Below are positions 1 through 12,888 of a stretch of DNA of 64,000 nucleotides, piece after piece (position 1 is the stretch's first letter; the number at the start of each line of letters is the position of its first letter). The notes beneath the pieces are model-generated. The model saw only the letters and a program-made list of their open reading frames with translations. It did not search any database and had not been told where the DNA came from. Both the position numbers and the translations under genes were made by a program. The stretch is from Pseudopithomyces maydicus (lineage: Eukaryota > Ascomycota > Dothideomycetes > Pleosporales > Didymosphaeriaceae), in assembly GCA_026873275.1 (NCBI GenBank), contig JANTUC010000013.1:1054001-1118000 (forward strand), written 5' to 3'.

Positions 1-324
1 TCTAGTGCCTGCTTTTGGGGCCGGCGACCCGGTTTGGTACTGCCAAGGGGCTAGAGTGGATGGAATCGGTAGTTTAGGATTATTGGGTGCACGGTCGGTC
101 GATCATTGGGAGCGTGGAATTGACCTGATGGGTAAATTCATCGTTGTTGATGTTGATGTTGGAGACGCGCGTGTTAGGAGTGTATCAGTGCCTTATCAAG
201 TGATCAGATGTGAACGATGAATACAATTGGTATACAAATATATGATTACCACCCGAACTTCTTTCGAATCCTGAAATACATAATTTTTCTTCTTCACATG
301 AAGACATCTATACAAAGTACACGC
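1..324. other. Intergenic, 3' flank of CSF1
   Basis: No coding region is supported here. This is the 3' flank of the minus-strand CSF1 gene, which stops at 325. The part nearest the stop (about 220-320) is AT-rich, as expected for a fungal 3' UTR. A 71-codon open frame at 5-220 has no recognisable features. Confidence 0.6.
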
Positions 325-3300
325 TCATGAACTCCCCAGTATTCTCTCGTATGCCTCTTCAACTTCCCTTGCCACCTCAAGCAACGTCACAATCACTATT
401 TGATGTGTTACGTTTGGAAGCCGGTCACGATGAAGCCCGATCCATTCCAACGGCGGCGTTGCCTCTCCCATATCCCTTAGCTGTGGCGTTTCGATCAGAG
501 GAGGCTCCAGTGCTTTGTATTCGTACTTGCTCTGCGGTACGTTGACCACGGCAGTGATTTTCTCTTTGCCACCTTCCTTGCCCAACGCGTCTCCAGCAGC
601 TGTCTTGACTGCGGGGATGGGTTGGTCGTGAGCATGGGGCTCTTGAGGCTGGGAAGATGTAATTTTGATATTAGGTTCAGGTAAGGGTTTTCCCAGTCGG
701 GAGGCAAGCGTACGGGTGTGGTTACCCCACATGGTACGGATATAAGATATGCGGTTGTAGTTCCAGCCAACATCTACTTTACCCTCTAGACTGCTTCTGA
801 AAATGTATTCAATGTGGTTACTTCGAGGCTGTTGCCATGTGTGCATTGTTGCGATGACTTTTGGAACTCGCAAGATTGTCCCACCTCGTGCACTCTTTGC
901 ACTGGATACGATGTCCTCCACGGTGAGGTCGCCAGCCGGCTTGGATTTCTTAGGCGCTTGAACGGAGGACAGTGCAACGGAAAGCTGTCCAAGAGTCATT
1001 CCAAGAGTAGAGTGAATCTTGCCCTTTTCAAGAGCGACAGCGAAACGCGCCTGAGCATCAGCAGCCTCAAGGTGGAGGATCTGGGTATCAATGAAGGTGG
1101 AAGGGAAGATGCCCAAGCTAATGGAGCGAAGAGTGACAACGACATCTGTGTGTAGAGATATTGGGGCCTTCACTGCGTCATCCTCAGGTTTCGGAGCAAT
1201 CATACTTTGAGAGGCTGAGCGGGAAAATGGGGCTGCAACGGAAGACTTCCGCCGAAGGAACTTTTCGATGTCTTTTAGTGATTGGGTGTACGCTTGTTGA
1301 TTTTCTTGAATCAGACGCTCGATGGCTTGCCATAAAGCCAGGCCCTGCGCTGCGCTGGTCGCAGTACATAGAAGGTGGATGTGATCGCCATCAAGAATCG
1401 CAACGAGACGATCGCGCTTGCCGCGAAGTTGCTCACGAACGTTGTACATGAGGAAGTTGAAATTGCCAATGTCCGCGATGAGGAAAGCTTGGTAGTCAAA
1501 ACCAGCCTTGACGCGCAGCTGCTGGAACCCAACCGATGCCTGAATAAGAGGTGTTTGTCGAACCCTCAGATCTTCCGAAGGCCAGCTAATGGACGTGCGT
1601 ACTTTGACGCCGGTCAAATCGACAAAGCCGTTTGTGCGTCCAGTACTGTCAATACCCAGTTTCTCAATGCCAATGCACAAATTCTGCTCCCAGTCAATAC
1701 CCTTTCTAGAGGAAGCCCACAGATTTTGGATCCGCAGCGACGATTTCCCAATAGTTTGGCCCAGATCGAGGTCCACTGCAACATCAGCGATAGCGATGTT
1801 GGCATTCCAAGGAAAGGCAGTAGCAGCGGTAACTTGATGATACCTTTGCATAAGATATTCCTGCGGCTCCTGACTGCTGGGTGCCGGTGTTGGCTTGGAT
1901 GATTGCCGAATCTCTGGTGGCACCCAGATCTCCCTAAACAGCAGGAAATCCTGAAGCTGCCGAGCGTTGACCTGGAGTGCAACTGGATTTATTTTCAGAA
2001 TAGCCGATATGCCGCTTGTACCGCTCAAATGTTTGCTATTCATCATAGACAGAATGATGGAATCAACATTGAATCCGAAAGTAGATTCCCTCGAATAAAC
2101 ATGCTGAACAGCGGCTTCAAGTTTCTCGAATGCTGCAGATACAGCGAAGAAGTGGCCATGGTCCTGCGACTTGACACTGTTTACAGTAATATAAATGTCT
2201 TCAAGTTTGGCTACGGCAGCGACTCGTGCAATGGGTTGACAACTGAGACTGAATTCCTGCTTGCAGATACGAACACCGAGGTTTAAGCGCGTTCGGCCTA
2301 GTATCGTACTAGGATCTGCAGTAATAAGGTTATCCTCTTCCAGAAGTTTGGCTCCGGGTTTGGCTCCAGGTTTGGCTTCAGGTTTAGTTTCGCTCTTAGG
2401 ATTCGCTGACAACGGGGAGAGCGGGGACTCTTGATCCTTCTCTTGGACAACCTCTTTGATGCTCTCTGAAATTTCGATTATAATGGGTACTACGGTTGGC
2501 AGCAACGTGTTGCTCGAGGCGTCTATCCGTAGCTCTGCTTTCAATGTAGGGTCTTGGCCATCATCTTCATTCTCCACTTTCAGCGCCATGCCTGGTGCAC
2601 GAAGCACCAAACTGCTCTTCGATGAGTCTCCAACAAACTGACTATATCTACCTTTTTGCTGCGATTTGCTTTCTTGGCCTGTGGGGCCCATACTACGTGC
2701 CGAATCACTGCCATTGATATGCACAACAGCCCCCGCGAAGGTCGCGTCAGCAGAAAGAAAAGCTAGACGCTTGTTGCCAAACGGATTCTTCCGTTCCGCA
2801 CCGCTCGTGGTCGGTGTCATGCTCCAGTTCGCTGAAGCAGCCCTGAATTTCCTACCAGCCAAAGCGATGGACTGTTGAATGACATTGGCTGGTAGCATGA
2901 AGCGAGAATTTAGCTGCAGATGTAACGATTTTCCCGCCGCTTGAAAAGCTACTTTGCGAGTATCCATGGTTGAGCTATACGCTACGTTGAAAACAACTTC
3001 TGGAAGAAGTGCAGAATTCACTGATCTGATCTTTTTACTCATTGATACTGGTACCATCTGCAGCTGCATGTCCTCAATCGTCAACCGAGCCGCATCATCT
3101 TTGCGTGTCGATAAATCAACCCGTCTGAATGAAAGGACAAGGTCTTCGGATTCTGTTTTGGGGTAGGGATCAACGGAAGTGCCGACAATCCAACTGATAT
3201 AGATATCCAGAAGTTCGAGAGAATATGTCGAGGTGAACAGAGCGCCAGAACTCCCGCTTTGATCATCTGGCCCCGCATCGTTCTTGCTATCATGGTCACC

Positions 3301-6300
3301 CTGTCGCGAGATTTTCTTAGTATGTCGCAATTTCTTCAAATACTTCTTCTCCATCGATAAATCTAGGTCTTTGATCTTGTCCTGTAAGTGATTCATAACG
3401 TCAACAACTGCTGATGCGGTATCAGCAAATATGTTCACTGCCATGCTTGTACTCTTCACGCGGTAGACTCTGCGTGGAGGTTGCACGTCCTTCTCGGCTG
3501 TGATTTGGAGGACAGCACCAAAAGTCACGTTGCCGCAACGACGGATCGAGTTTGAGTCAGACAATGTAAGTTCCACACTTATTTCTTGAAGCTGTATGAT
3601 GGCTTCAGGTAACGCAAGCACAGCAGAACCACGATCGATGTTGGTCGCTCTTATCTGAATTGAAGAGAGGCGAATAGCAAGGTTCGCCATGGGCGAGTCA
3701 GCATGCTGTCCAGGCGCGCTTGCAATAACACTCATGCCCGACAGTGTCATTTGAATGCCAAACACTACCTCCTTAGACGAATCAGGTGTCTTAACAATGG
3801 GTACATTCGCTGTTGGAGGTACGATCTCTCTGAATCGTGTACTCAGCACATCGATATCCTCATTGATCGCTTGCACAACATTGGCTATCTCTGGCTTGTT
3901 GATTGTCGCAACTAAAGCTTGAATTTCGGCGGCCTGTAGTTGAATTGTTTCAACGATTCCTGCAGCGAATATTCTCGTTTGTGTCTCGTTCTTGGCTACT
4001 GTCAAACGGCCATTTACCGATGGGAATTCAAGCGAGCTAATGAGGTTCGAAGCATCAGCAGTCTTGCTGAACATGCGATGGTGATGTGCCGCCAGATCAT
4101 AGTCGATGCGTAACGTTACTGTCTCACCCAATGAGGGCGCGACAGAGATTCGACCAGAAGTGCCAGTAACGGACCAAGTAAGTGTTTCAAGTAATGCTAG
4201 ACGGATTGCATACTTGTCCATCAACAAGGCTAGGCTTATATTTGGTAGTTGCGTCGCCTTTGACATATCTGTAGCCTCTTGCTTCGGTTTCAGTGACCGT
4301 TTGACCAGCATTGCCTGCTCATAAAAGTAGCCCACTTCGTCGCGGAGTACTGTATCAGCGACTTCGAGTAGACCCAGCACATTTTCTTCGAGGCGTACTT
4401 CGATCCTTTTGCTTGCACCAGTAACCTTGATCTCGTCCGGAACGGGCTCGTCCTCTTTGAATTGATGATGTGCAAAATATAGACTAGGAAGATCGAATCT
4501 AGAATGAAAGAGCAGACGGGAGCGAGCAAATAATTCCATTGCCGCTTCTTCCAGATGCGTAATGACAGTAGTCGTAATGCCATGCTTGGATACACGGTTG
4601 TCTTCGTGTACCACAGATAGCCTGAAACGTCTACCAGAGAGTAAGCTGTGGAGATTGATCGTATCCAGCGCAATAGTCGCCTGCTCTGTTACGTAGATAA
4701 AGTGGAGGCTATTGTCGATCTTCTTTTCTTGTCCAACAGAATGATGAGCGGGAGATTCTGTATGTTTTAACGTCCGAAGGCTCTCTTTTTCGAACATACG
4801 AATGAGCACATCCATTAGCTCACAAATCTCCCAATGCACGCGGACCGCAGTCTCACTTGTGTTGATTTGGACAATCGTGGAGCGCTTTTCACTTTCTGAG
4901 CCAGTTAACATAAGCCCTACTGGTTCTGTCGTTGGAATCAGAGCAACAGTGATCGCAAGAATTCTTAACGTCACATCGCTTTGCTTGGGACCAGGATCCA
5001 GTATAACTTTAATGCCAGCAGAGCGAATATCAAGGTACAACGGTGCAAGTGATGGCTCTTCTTCAGCCTTTTTGATAGGAGCTGTTCCAAAAAGCATCTT
5101 CATGGCCAGGCTTTTTCTCACGTGGGCTAAATCCCATGTGCGCCATTGGTCCCACATGGAGACGATTTTATCCTCTGCGTCTTCCGGACATCTGACGGAG
5201 TTGACGGCACAACGATCACGAATGCGTTGTTTCTCGTGATCAGGCAGAGTCTCCCAAATATACCGGAACCTCGAAATAATTTTCCAAGAGTCGTGGCTGC
5301 GCAAATGATCTCTGACAGCGCGAAGTGCGAACGTCGCTTTGGTGATGAAGGCAGGATCTTGAAGTTGTTCTTGGGTAGTTGTGAGGCGCAGAGCTAAATA
5401 TCGCAACCGGCTTTGCTGCGTATCACTGATGGCGACGAATCTGGAAGTTAGCTCGTTCCCTAGAATGGTGCTTCGATGAATGAGAGAAGCTAGATAATCG
5501 ATCTTGCGACTAGCAGTGGCGATTTCGAACGCCTCAGTGTTTATGTTGACATGAGTTTCCTTGTTTTGTAACATCCATACCAGCAGGTCTCGGATCTCAG
5601 CCTGGACTGCAACATCATCGCTTGGACCATCAACTTTTCTTTCTGTGACTGAGATTCCAAGGGAAGCTAATGTGCCATGTAAGGAGACTGAATTTTCACC
5701 AGTCCTTTCCCCCGTCAGCCTCTTGTCCCGCGCAGCGACTTTGAGCTTATTCAATATCAAATCGTACTGATCTATACCGGCTTGCACACCCAAAAATGGG
5801 CCATAAGCATTTTGAAACCGGAGATGTACGAAGGGTACGTTGACATTGAATTCGATAGATTTCCCTTTGCCTTCACGTCGTTTTTGGCGATCCAATATTG
5901 CTGTCATAGCGCTGATTTGAAAGTCGTCCAGCAAGTCTTGCGGTTCATGTGGTTGCAAGGTACTTATCAAACTCGATATACATCTTACAAAGTCTGGCGT
6001 ACAGTAGAGGCGTATTCCCGGCTCAGTCTCGATGATAAAACTAGTGTGTTCGAAACTCTCGTCGAAATGTTTAGTAGACACATCGTTGAATTGAAGTGCA
6101 TCTTTTGTATCAACAGAAAGTCGTGGTGGTAGGGCTGGGAAGACCGGCACTTCAGACATGTCGATATCTATAGAGTCTAAGGTTGAATGAGGAGCTGCAA
6201 GTGGGCTTGATAGTGCCACAGACGATGGTAGACCACCAGGCATTCTGTCATTCTCGCCACGTCTACTATAGCCCGCAGCAAAAGTTTCTGGTCTAGCGGG

Positions 6301-9300
6301 TGAACCAACTGGATCTTTATGTCTACTAGATGATCGCGTTAATCTATCGCCGTGTTGTCTTTTGTTTGAGCGGATGCTGTTGACGAAAGAGCCACTTGAT
6401 GACGAACGAAGAGAGCCAGTTCGTAATGAGTGTCTGCGGGAATATGCGGAGCCCAACGAAAATCCAGAAGATGTGTATGAGTCCCCAGAGCCTCCAGGTT
6501 GGTTCAGAAATATCGGTTTTGGTATCTCAGGGTACTGCATTGCAGGCGTTCGGACCTCCTGATTGGTTGGTAAATCATGTACTGAGTGATTCATAAACAT
6601 AAATTGGGCACGATTTGTTCGTTGGTCATGCTCAACCATGTGAGCTTGCTGTTTCTTCCGCTCTTCTGTAAAGTCTAATTTACGACTGAACATGGTGAAA
6701 GATATGGTTGTCTCAAGGAAAGCTTGTGCTTTGACGAATTGTGCATCTCGACCTTTAGCTCCATATCGTAATGCCGCTCGTTCATCCATAGCACTGATGG
6801 TAAAATCAGGCACCCAAGCATTCAGTCGACGTGAAAACGTGGTATTAGCAAGATCATTGAAATCCAGTTTAACAGGCCCAGTGCTAACGAGGACGACCTG
6901 CTTGTCAACGTGGAACCACACGCGCACATCATGTGTCCGTAGACGAAGAAATGTCGAGTCGTGTATGATAGCTGGATTCGTTATAGGTAATGTGTTCTCG
7001 TCATCGTCTAGGCTGAATATGAAACATTTGATTGACGTGGCGGCCTTGGACAGGAACTGAGCGGTGCATTCGCCAGAAATCGATCCAACATCGAAGTCCC
7101 AATTGCATATATAGGTTGGTTCAGTAGGCGGAAGCCCAAAAAGCCGATGACCAGCAATGATTACCGAGTCGATGAAAATCTCGGTCTGACCACCAGCTTC
7201 CTGTGGAAGGCCTGGGCTCGATACGGTACTGCCAACAGAAAGACTTATTGGACTGATATTTACCATGAGATCCATGTAGTAGTTGGTGAACCTTAGATCA
7301 GCATGTGCGAATGGCAGATCTGCCCTAAGACCAGACTCCGCTGAGTAGAGGTTAGAGGGTAGCAAGACGGTGGCGTTTTCCACTGAAATGGAAAGAATAA
7401 CGTCGAGATCATTGGATATCTTTGCTGGCTGACTGTTGGAAATTTCTGCTGCATCCGTCACCATAGAATGATTTTGCAAGCCTTGGAACTCCTCGAGAGT
7501 CTTGAAGTGAAGATCATCGCCGAAGTAATTCTCTTTGACCTGCATGAAATGATGAACAAGCCATCCATACAACTCTAGATGCAACTTGTCTCCTCGAATG
7601 TCCATAAAAAGTCTGTCGGTATTCATCGTCGAGCTTTCAGTCACGAAAGTGTGGCTGCCAGCTAGAGTCAAGTCCCCTAACTGGGCGACTTTTTGCGAAC
7701 GCAACCATGTATGTAATGTGTTCTTGGGTGGCATCGAAATCTCCAAACCAAGATGCTGGCCTCGCACATCAAACTGAATTTCACTCTGGAGTGGCCTAAA
7801 TTTGTCCAGTGGTATGGTAACATCTCCATGCAGGCGCTGGCCAAAGAGAATGATGAAGCTATTCTCATCGAGCTCCGAAGGATTGTTGATAATGTTGGAA
7901 TCATTTGTATTGAGGTAAAGTTTGAAATCAGTAAAATCGATCTTCAGCAAGTATTGGAATGGGATGAAAGTGAAGTAACTAGAAGGCGGACCGGAGCCCC
8001 AATCGGCAACGAGGTCGGTCAACAGGAATAAATGATCCCGCAACAAGAACAGCTCCAGGTCTCGGCACGAGATGTTGAACAACCATTTCCTCATGCTGTT
8101 CCAGCTGAGGGGGTTGGAAAGATCACAATCTAGTCCAATCGCACCTGACCGCCACAGGAGGCCGTGATTGACGCTCGAAGATATTTCGGTACTGACAATA
8201 TCAACGTCTAGTCGGTTATGAAAACCTTGAGGAGAGGCAACCATGTCCATCAAGTAATTGACCGAAGAATTGCCCGCGACTTTGATGTCAATCCACGCAA
8301 AGGGACGCATATTTTGTCCAGAGGCGGTAGAATCGCGCTGTTTTGTCCTAAGATGTTTTCTTCGTGACCTGACCCGCCCCTTGGCTTTGTCCGAAGCATT
8401 TTTGTCTTGACCTCCAAGCGTTTTAGCTTTGCCTTTCCACCGCCAATCCTTTGAAGGTTCGCGGATGGGTATGCGTAAGATGGTGTCATCCTCAATGCTC
8501 AGATACAGTTTAAAAACAGACAGTACACGAGTATCACCTGGTTTGAGCGGAGAGGTGGGCTCTGCATCAACGTGGGCACCTGGGAAGAAAATTGATTGGA
8601 AGACGCCTCTGTGTCGATCAGCCCATGGGCCGTAGTTGATAACACCTCCGAAAATTTGGATATCAACGCCATACTCTGGTGGAGGATCGCCGTTGATGTC
8701 TCCAGTGGGCGCGGGTTCAGTGTACATGCTGTTTTCGAGGGGCGTGGGCACACGGCCTGCAACATCCCAATAGAAGCTTACGTTCACACAGGGGCAATCA
8801 GCGATGAGAGACGTTTTAGCGTACTCAACACCATCCCATTCTCCGTGTCCGTCGGTTTGGGTATCATCCATGTAACGAGAGAGACCCTTCCATCGATCTT
8901 GCCCGGGAAAGTGCCATTGGGGAGCAAAAATGCTCGCCCTTCGTCCCGCACTACCGGCGTGATGGGTGTGGATTGAGTCGCTTGATTTGGAAAAGATTTT
9001 AGGCATGCGCGGAAAGCGAAAGCCTCGCTGCCTGTGTTTTTCTTCTATCTCTTCTTGTCCGAGCACACCCTGCTGCTCCTCCTGCTTCAGACGCGCAGCG
9101 GCGTCAAGTTGGGGGATTCTGTAGTCTGGATTGGGCTTCATATGCACGACCGGGTGGGTCACTTGGAACTTGAAAAGCTGCTGATAGACATCTAGAGGGC
9201 CACTAGAGGAGGCATCGAGTTCACCAGTTGCTTTCTCAAATTGAGCTGTAATAACAGACATGGTATGTTCGTTTCCAATGACAATAGCGCCCTTGTTGCA

Positions 9301-10108
9301 CTCTACGTAGACGGGCAGCAATTTCAGAAAGGCAGGAAGGGGATTGTTTTTGGTGCTGTTTGTGGCATCAGTACCAGAACGCGAAACCCCTTCGGCTTTG
9401 GTGGGAGGCTTCCGCAATTTGTTGTAGTGCTGTCTTTGGTCTTCCGACATGTCTGTCGAAGTTCTGGACAAGACATCATTGTCGGGGCGGGCACTCGCCT
9501 TCTCCGACGATACAGGCTCTCCTTGTCCAGCTGGGTCCATCTTGCGCCGGATGGACTCGACAATACCATCGTAGGCTGGAGTGCGGTTGTACATGAAAGC
9601 CTCGACCCCCGAGATCTTGACGGAGAAACGGCAGGGGAGGCGCTTCTGCGTGCTCTTCCCTCCCTTTTCGGCCTTGTCCAGGTTTCTAGGCCTGGGTGCA
9701 GAGGGCGCAGTGCTCGATGTGCCATCACTCGCGTCTGGGTCCAAAGGCGAGGGGCGCTCATGAGAGAACACCTCGGCATCTCGCACACGGCGAAGCCAGT
9801 AATTCCAAGTTATGTAGCCGTTGTGTATAAGTATGGTCTCGTTGTGGCCGTGGTAGCGGATGTCTTTGAAGAAGATGCGGCCACCGAGGAGCGAGATCTG
9901 GAGGGCTTGGATGTCGATGTAGGTGCGGTATGCGCGCCATGTGTAGGCTCGGATGGCGTAGGACACGAGGGTGGCAAACAGGCGATTGAAGTAGAATAGG
10001 AAAAAGATGGTCCTGGGGACTATCAGCAAGAGATGCTGTGCAGCTGCACGGGAAGGCCTACAAGATGCCGCCTATCAAGAGCTCGACGAGGTATACCCTA
10101 CAGTCCAT
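325..10108 (-). CDS. CSF1: CSF1-type giant bridge-like lipid transfer protein
   Basis: Very large protein of about 3244 residues, recognised as the fungal Csf1 ('fermentation associated protein') family. Csf1 is related to Tweek/KIAA1109 (BLTP1), tubular proteins thought to carry lipids between the ER and other membranes. Two exons are visible: 10108-10062 and 10012-325, with a 49-nt intron (10061-10013, GTAGGC..CCCAG). Joining them restores the N-terminal membrane anchor LVELLIGGILTIFFLFYFN, which is followed by the family's hallmark region with YIDIQALQISLLGGRIFFK and then DIRYHGHNET. The rest is a long beta-rich, chorein-like body with a Ser/Arg-rich low-complexity insert at about residues 1280-1380 and a Lys/Pro repeat (KPGAKPGAK) at about residue 2570. 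The length fits the family (yeast Csf1 is just under 3000). No frame break is seen over 9.7 kb. The start at 10108 gives M-D-C-R-V-Y before the anchor; a further upstream exon is possible. Divergent from the TMEM184 gene. Confidence 0.9.
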
Positions 10109-10684
10109 GTCAGGCTTGCTTTTGCGTTTGTGCGGGCATTGGGGCCACACACCAGTTGAAGCCCCTCTGGGGATTCAAGGGCTCTGGCACGATGGTGCCT
10201 GCCATTGATGCGGCTCGCGACTGCACGACGAAGGCAAACAGAAGGCGCGACTCCTCATCGTGGCCCGCGACCTCGCATGCTCGTGCTGCTGGTGGAGTCG
10301 CGCGCAATGCAAAGGCGTTGGCACCGGTCTGGTCCGCGACGGCTCTGCGATACGATTGACGGCTGCTCCGGTTGGAAGTTCGTTTTGCACGAGTTGGCAC
10401 AGCTGCAGCACCCGTCGACTGCAGCACCGTCTCGTTCGCAACCCCATCGTCCCATGCCCGTATCTGCCGCTAATGACGCGCGCGGGCCCGAGCTCCCCTC
10501 CGCATTACGAGCATCTGGAGCACCGCCAGACTTGGGCACAAGACCAACAACGCTGGTGCCTGAGCAGACATGGCCACGCCCCCCAGCTGCTGCCACTGAG
10601 CCTGCCTCCCCCAGCTGGGCCTGAACCCACCCGAGCTTTTCGACCGCCGCTCGACGCGCCTCGGCTCGAGCCCACCACACCACC
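10109..10684. promoter_or_regulatory. Divergent promoter between CSF1 and TMEM184-like gene
   Basis: This 576-bp gap separates two divergent start codons (10108 minus, 10685 plus), so it should hold both promoters. It is GC-rich and carries open frames on both strands, which I take as chance. No TATA box or other specific site could be picked out with confidence. Confidence 0.5.
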
Positions 10685-12888
10685 ATGCATACAGGCACCC
10701 TCACAGGACGGGCTGCCACCGATACCGACCCTCGGGGCACCGGCGACCGTTTTGCAAGAGCCGTCCTGATCGTGGCAGGCGTATCGGCCCTCGTGGCCAG
10801 TTTCATCACTTTCATGTTGGTTGCTCCTCCGTGACACCTGTTGCATTCACTGACGTATGGCAGAGCTGTCTGGCTGCAAACGTGCGCAGTAGCCCTCCCG
10901 CCAAAACCCCTCTTGCTAACCTCGCCGCAGCAAGAACTACAGGAAGCCCCTTCTCCAGCGCTATGTCGTCCGTATTCTGCTCATGGTCCCCATCTACTCT
11001 GCCTGCTCGTGGGCGAGTCTGGTGTCCATCAAGGCATCCCGCTGGATTGAGCCGCTTCGAGACGTATACGAGGCCTTTACCATCTACACCTTCTTTCAGC
11101 TACTCATCAACTTCATCGGTGGCGAGCGCGCCCTCATCATTCTTATGACCGGTCGTCCGCCCGTGCAGCACCTGTGGCCGCTGAACCTCGTGTTGCCCAA
11201 GGTCGATATCTCAGACCCGCACACCTTCCTCATGATCAAGCGTGGCATATTGCAGTACACTTGGGTCAAACCCATCCTCTCCATCGCCGCCATAGTCATG
11301 AAGGCGCTAGATATCTACAAGGAAGGTTACATCGGGGTGACGTCTGGTTATTTATGGAGTGGCATCATCTACAATGTCAGCATCACCATAAGTCTATATG
11401 CACTCGCCATGTTCTGGGTGTGCATGTCGCAGGACTTGCAACCATTTCGGCCCATGCCCAAGTTTCTATGCATCAAGGGCATCATCTTCGCTTCTTACTG
11501 GCAAGGCTTCTTTCTGTCCATCTTGGTTTGGCTGGGCGCCATACCCGATAATGTTCCGGGGTACAGCGCCGACAATCTTGCTGCCGCCATACAGGATGCT
11601 CTCATCTGTTTTGAAATGCCCTTCTTTTCTTTGGCACATTGGTACGCCTTTTCGTGGCACGACTACGCCGATGACACAATCTCGGCTGCACGCTTGCCGG
11701 TCAAATATGCATTGCGCGACGCTTTTGGCCCCCGCGATTTGATCGAAGACACAAAGGATACGTTTGGCGGCAAGCATTACGAGTATCGCTATTTCGACGC
11801 GCGCGACAATGTTCTGGCCCACGAAGAATCGTCTTCGCGAGCAGCACGTATGAGAGAAGGTATGAGGTATGAACGCAACGGTAAGGGCAAGTACTGGATA
11901 CCAAAGCCAGGACACGCAGAACATGAGCCGTTGCTGTCCAAGGTCACGGGTAGCAGGGCAAGGACCATGAGTCCGGGTGCTTCTCGTGCGCTTGACGCGT
12001 CCAAATATGGCGCCGTAGAGGAGGACGCGGAGCCCGAACTAGATCCTGGAGACGAGCAGTTGTTCGAAAGCGCACGAACCCTGGAGTTCGGCGACTGGAA
12101 TGTAAGGCACGCAACTGGCAGATACGGATTTGGCTGATTGATGATACAGTACCCTGTAATAGAGGCACACAGAGCCAACCGCGAGAGTCAATATCACACG
12201 CAGCCACCTATTCTGACTGGTGCTACAAATCGACATCTGCTACAACCCACAGATGTACATCGGAAGAGGCGACAGAGCAAGATTAAAGAGATCCAAGACT
12301 CTACGGCCAAGGGCAAACGCCGTACCGATTCGAGCAGTGGAGAACCATCTAGCTCCAAGTCACAAAAGAGTGTAGTAGGAAAGCTCTTGAGACAGGAATC
12401 TTCGTCCTCGTCGAGCTCTGGGAAGTCAGACCGAAGCCAGCTTGTCGATCTTGTGGTAGAAGACAGAGAAGCCGAAGAGGTCGAACGCGTTAGGGCTAGA
12501 AAAGAGGGTGGGCCTGGATGGAACGAAGTCGAGCAAAAGCATTTTGTGTAAGTCATATTACAGTACATCGCCCTTTCCCACCAGCAACTGACGTGAGTGC
12601 AGACGCACATACCCCGACGACGGACAAGAAGAAGAGATCCGTGAGGGTTTCAACCCAGACAATCCTTCCCCGCATGACCCTGAAGGTGTACACAATCTCA
12701 ACTATCCTTTCACCACAGAAGAGGGCAAGGACGAAGACGAGACTGGGAAGCTTGACCCGCCTGTTTCGGAAGAAGCGAGCCACTGGGAGACACGAGACTA
12801 CAACCGCGATGGCAGCAATGACAAGCGTGACAAAAGTCCGCAGTATGGCAGCTTCAGAGATGAGCACAACGCGTGGAATGACTCGTAA
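10685..12888 (+). CDS. TMEM184 / DUF300 (Ostalpha-like) seven-helix membrane protein
   Basis: Member of the TMEM184/organic solute transporter alpha family (DUF300), multi-pass proteins of vacuolar or other endomembranes whose substrate in fungi is not established. Four exons: 10685-10830, 10931-12101, 12150-12547 and 12603-12888, giving about 666 residues with all phases consistent. Family signatures are KNYRKPLLQRYVVRILLMVP, YEAFTIYTFFQLLINF and GGERALI. The second splice joins FGDWN to YPVIEAHR, and the third joins KHFV to RTYPDDGQEEEI, both typical of fungal homologues. The first donor is uncertain: GTGACA at 10831 gives a better length before KNYRKP, while GTTGGT at 10816 keeps the same phase. 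The N-terminal two thirds hold the helices. The C-terminal 300 residues are hydrophilic, Ser/Glu/Asp-rich and probably cytoplasmic. Confidence 0.85.

Noticed and set aside
9241..9999. 252-codon open frame on the plus strand
   Set aside because: It is antisense to the conserved N-terminal part of CSF1, has no domain, and reflects codon bias of the opposite strand.
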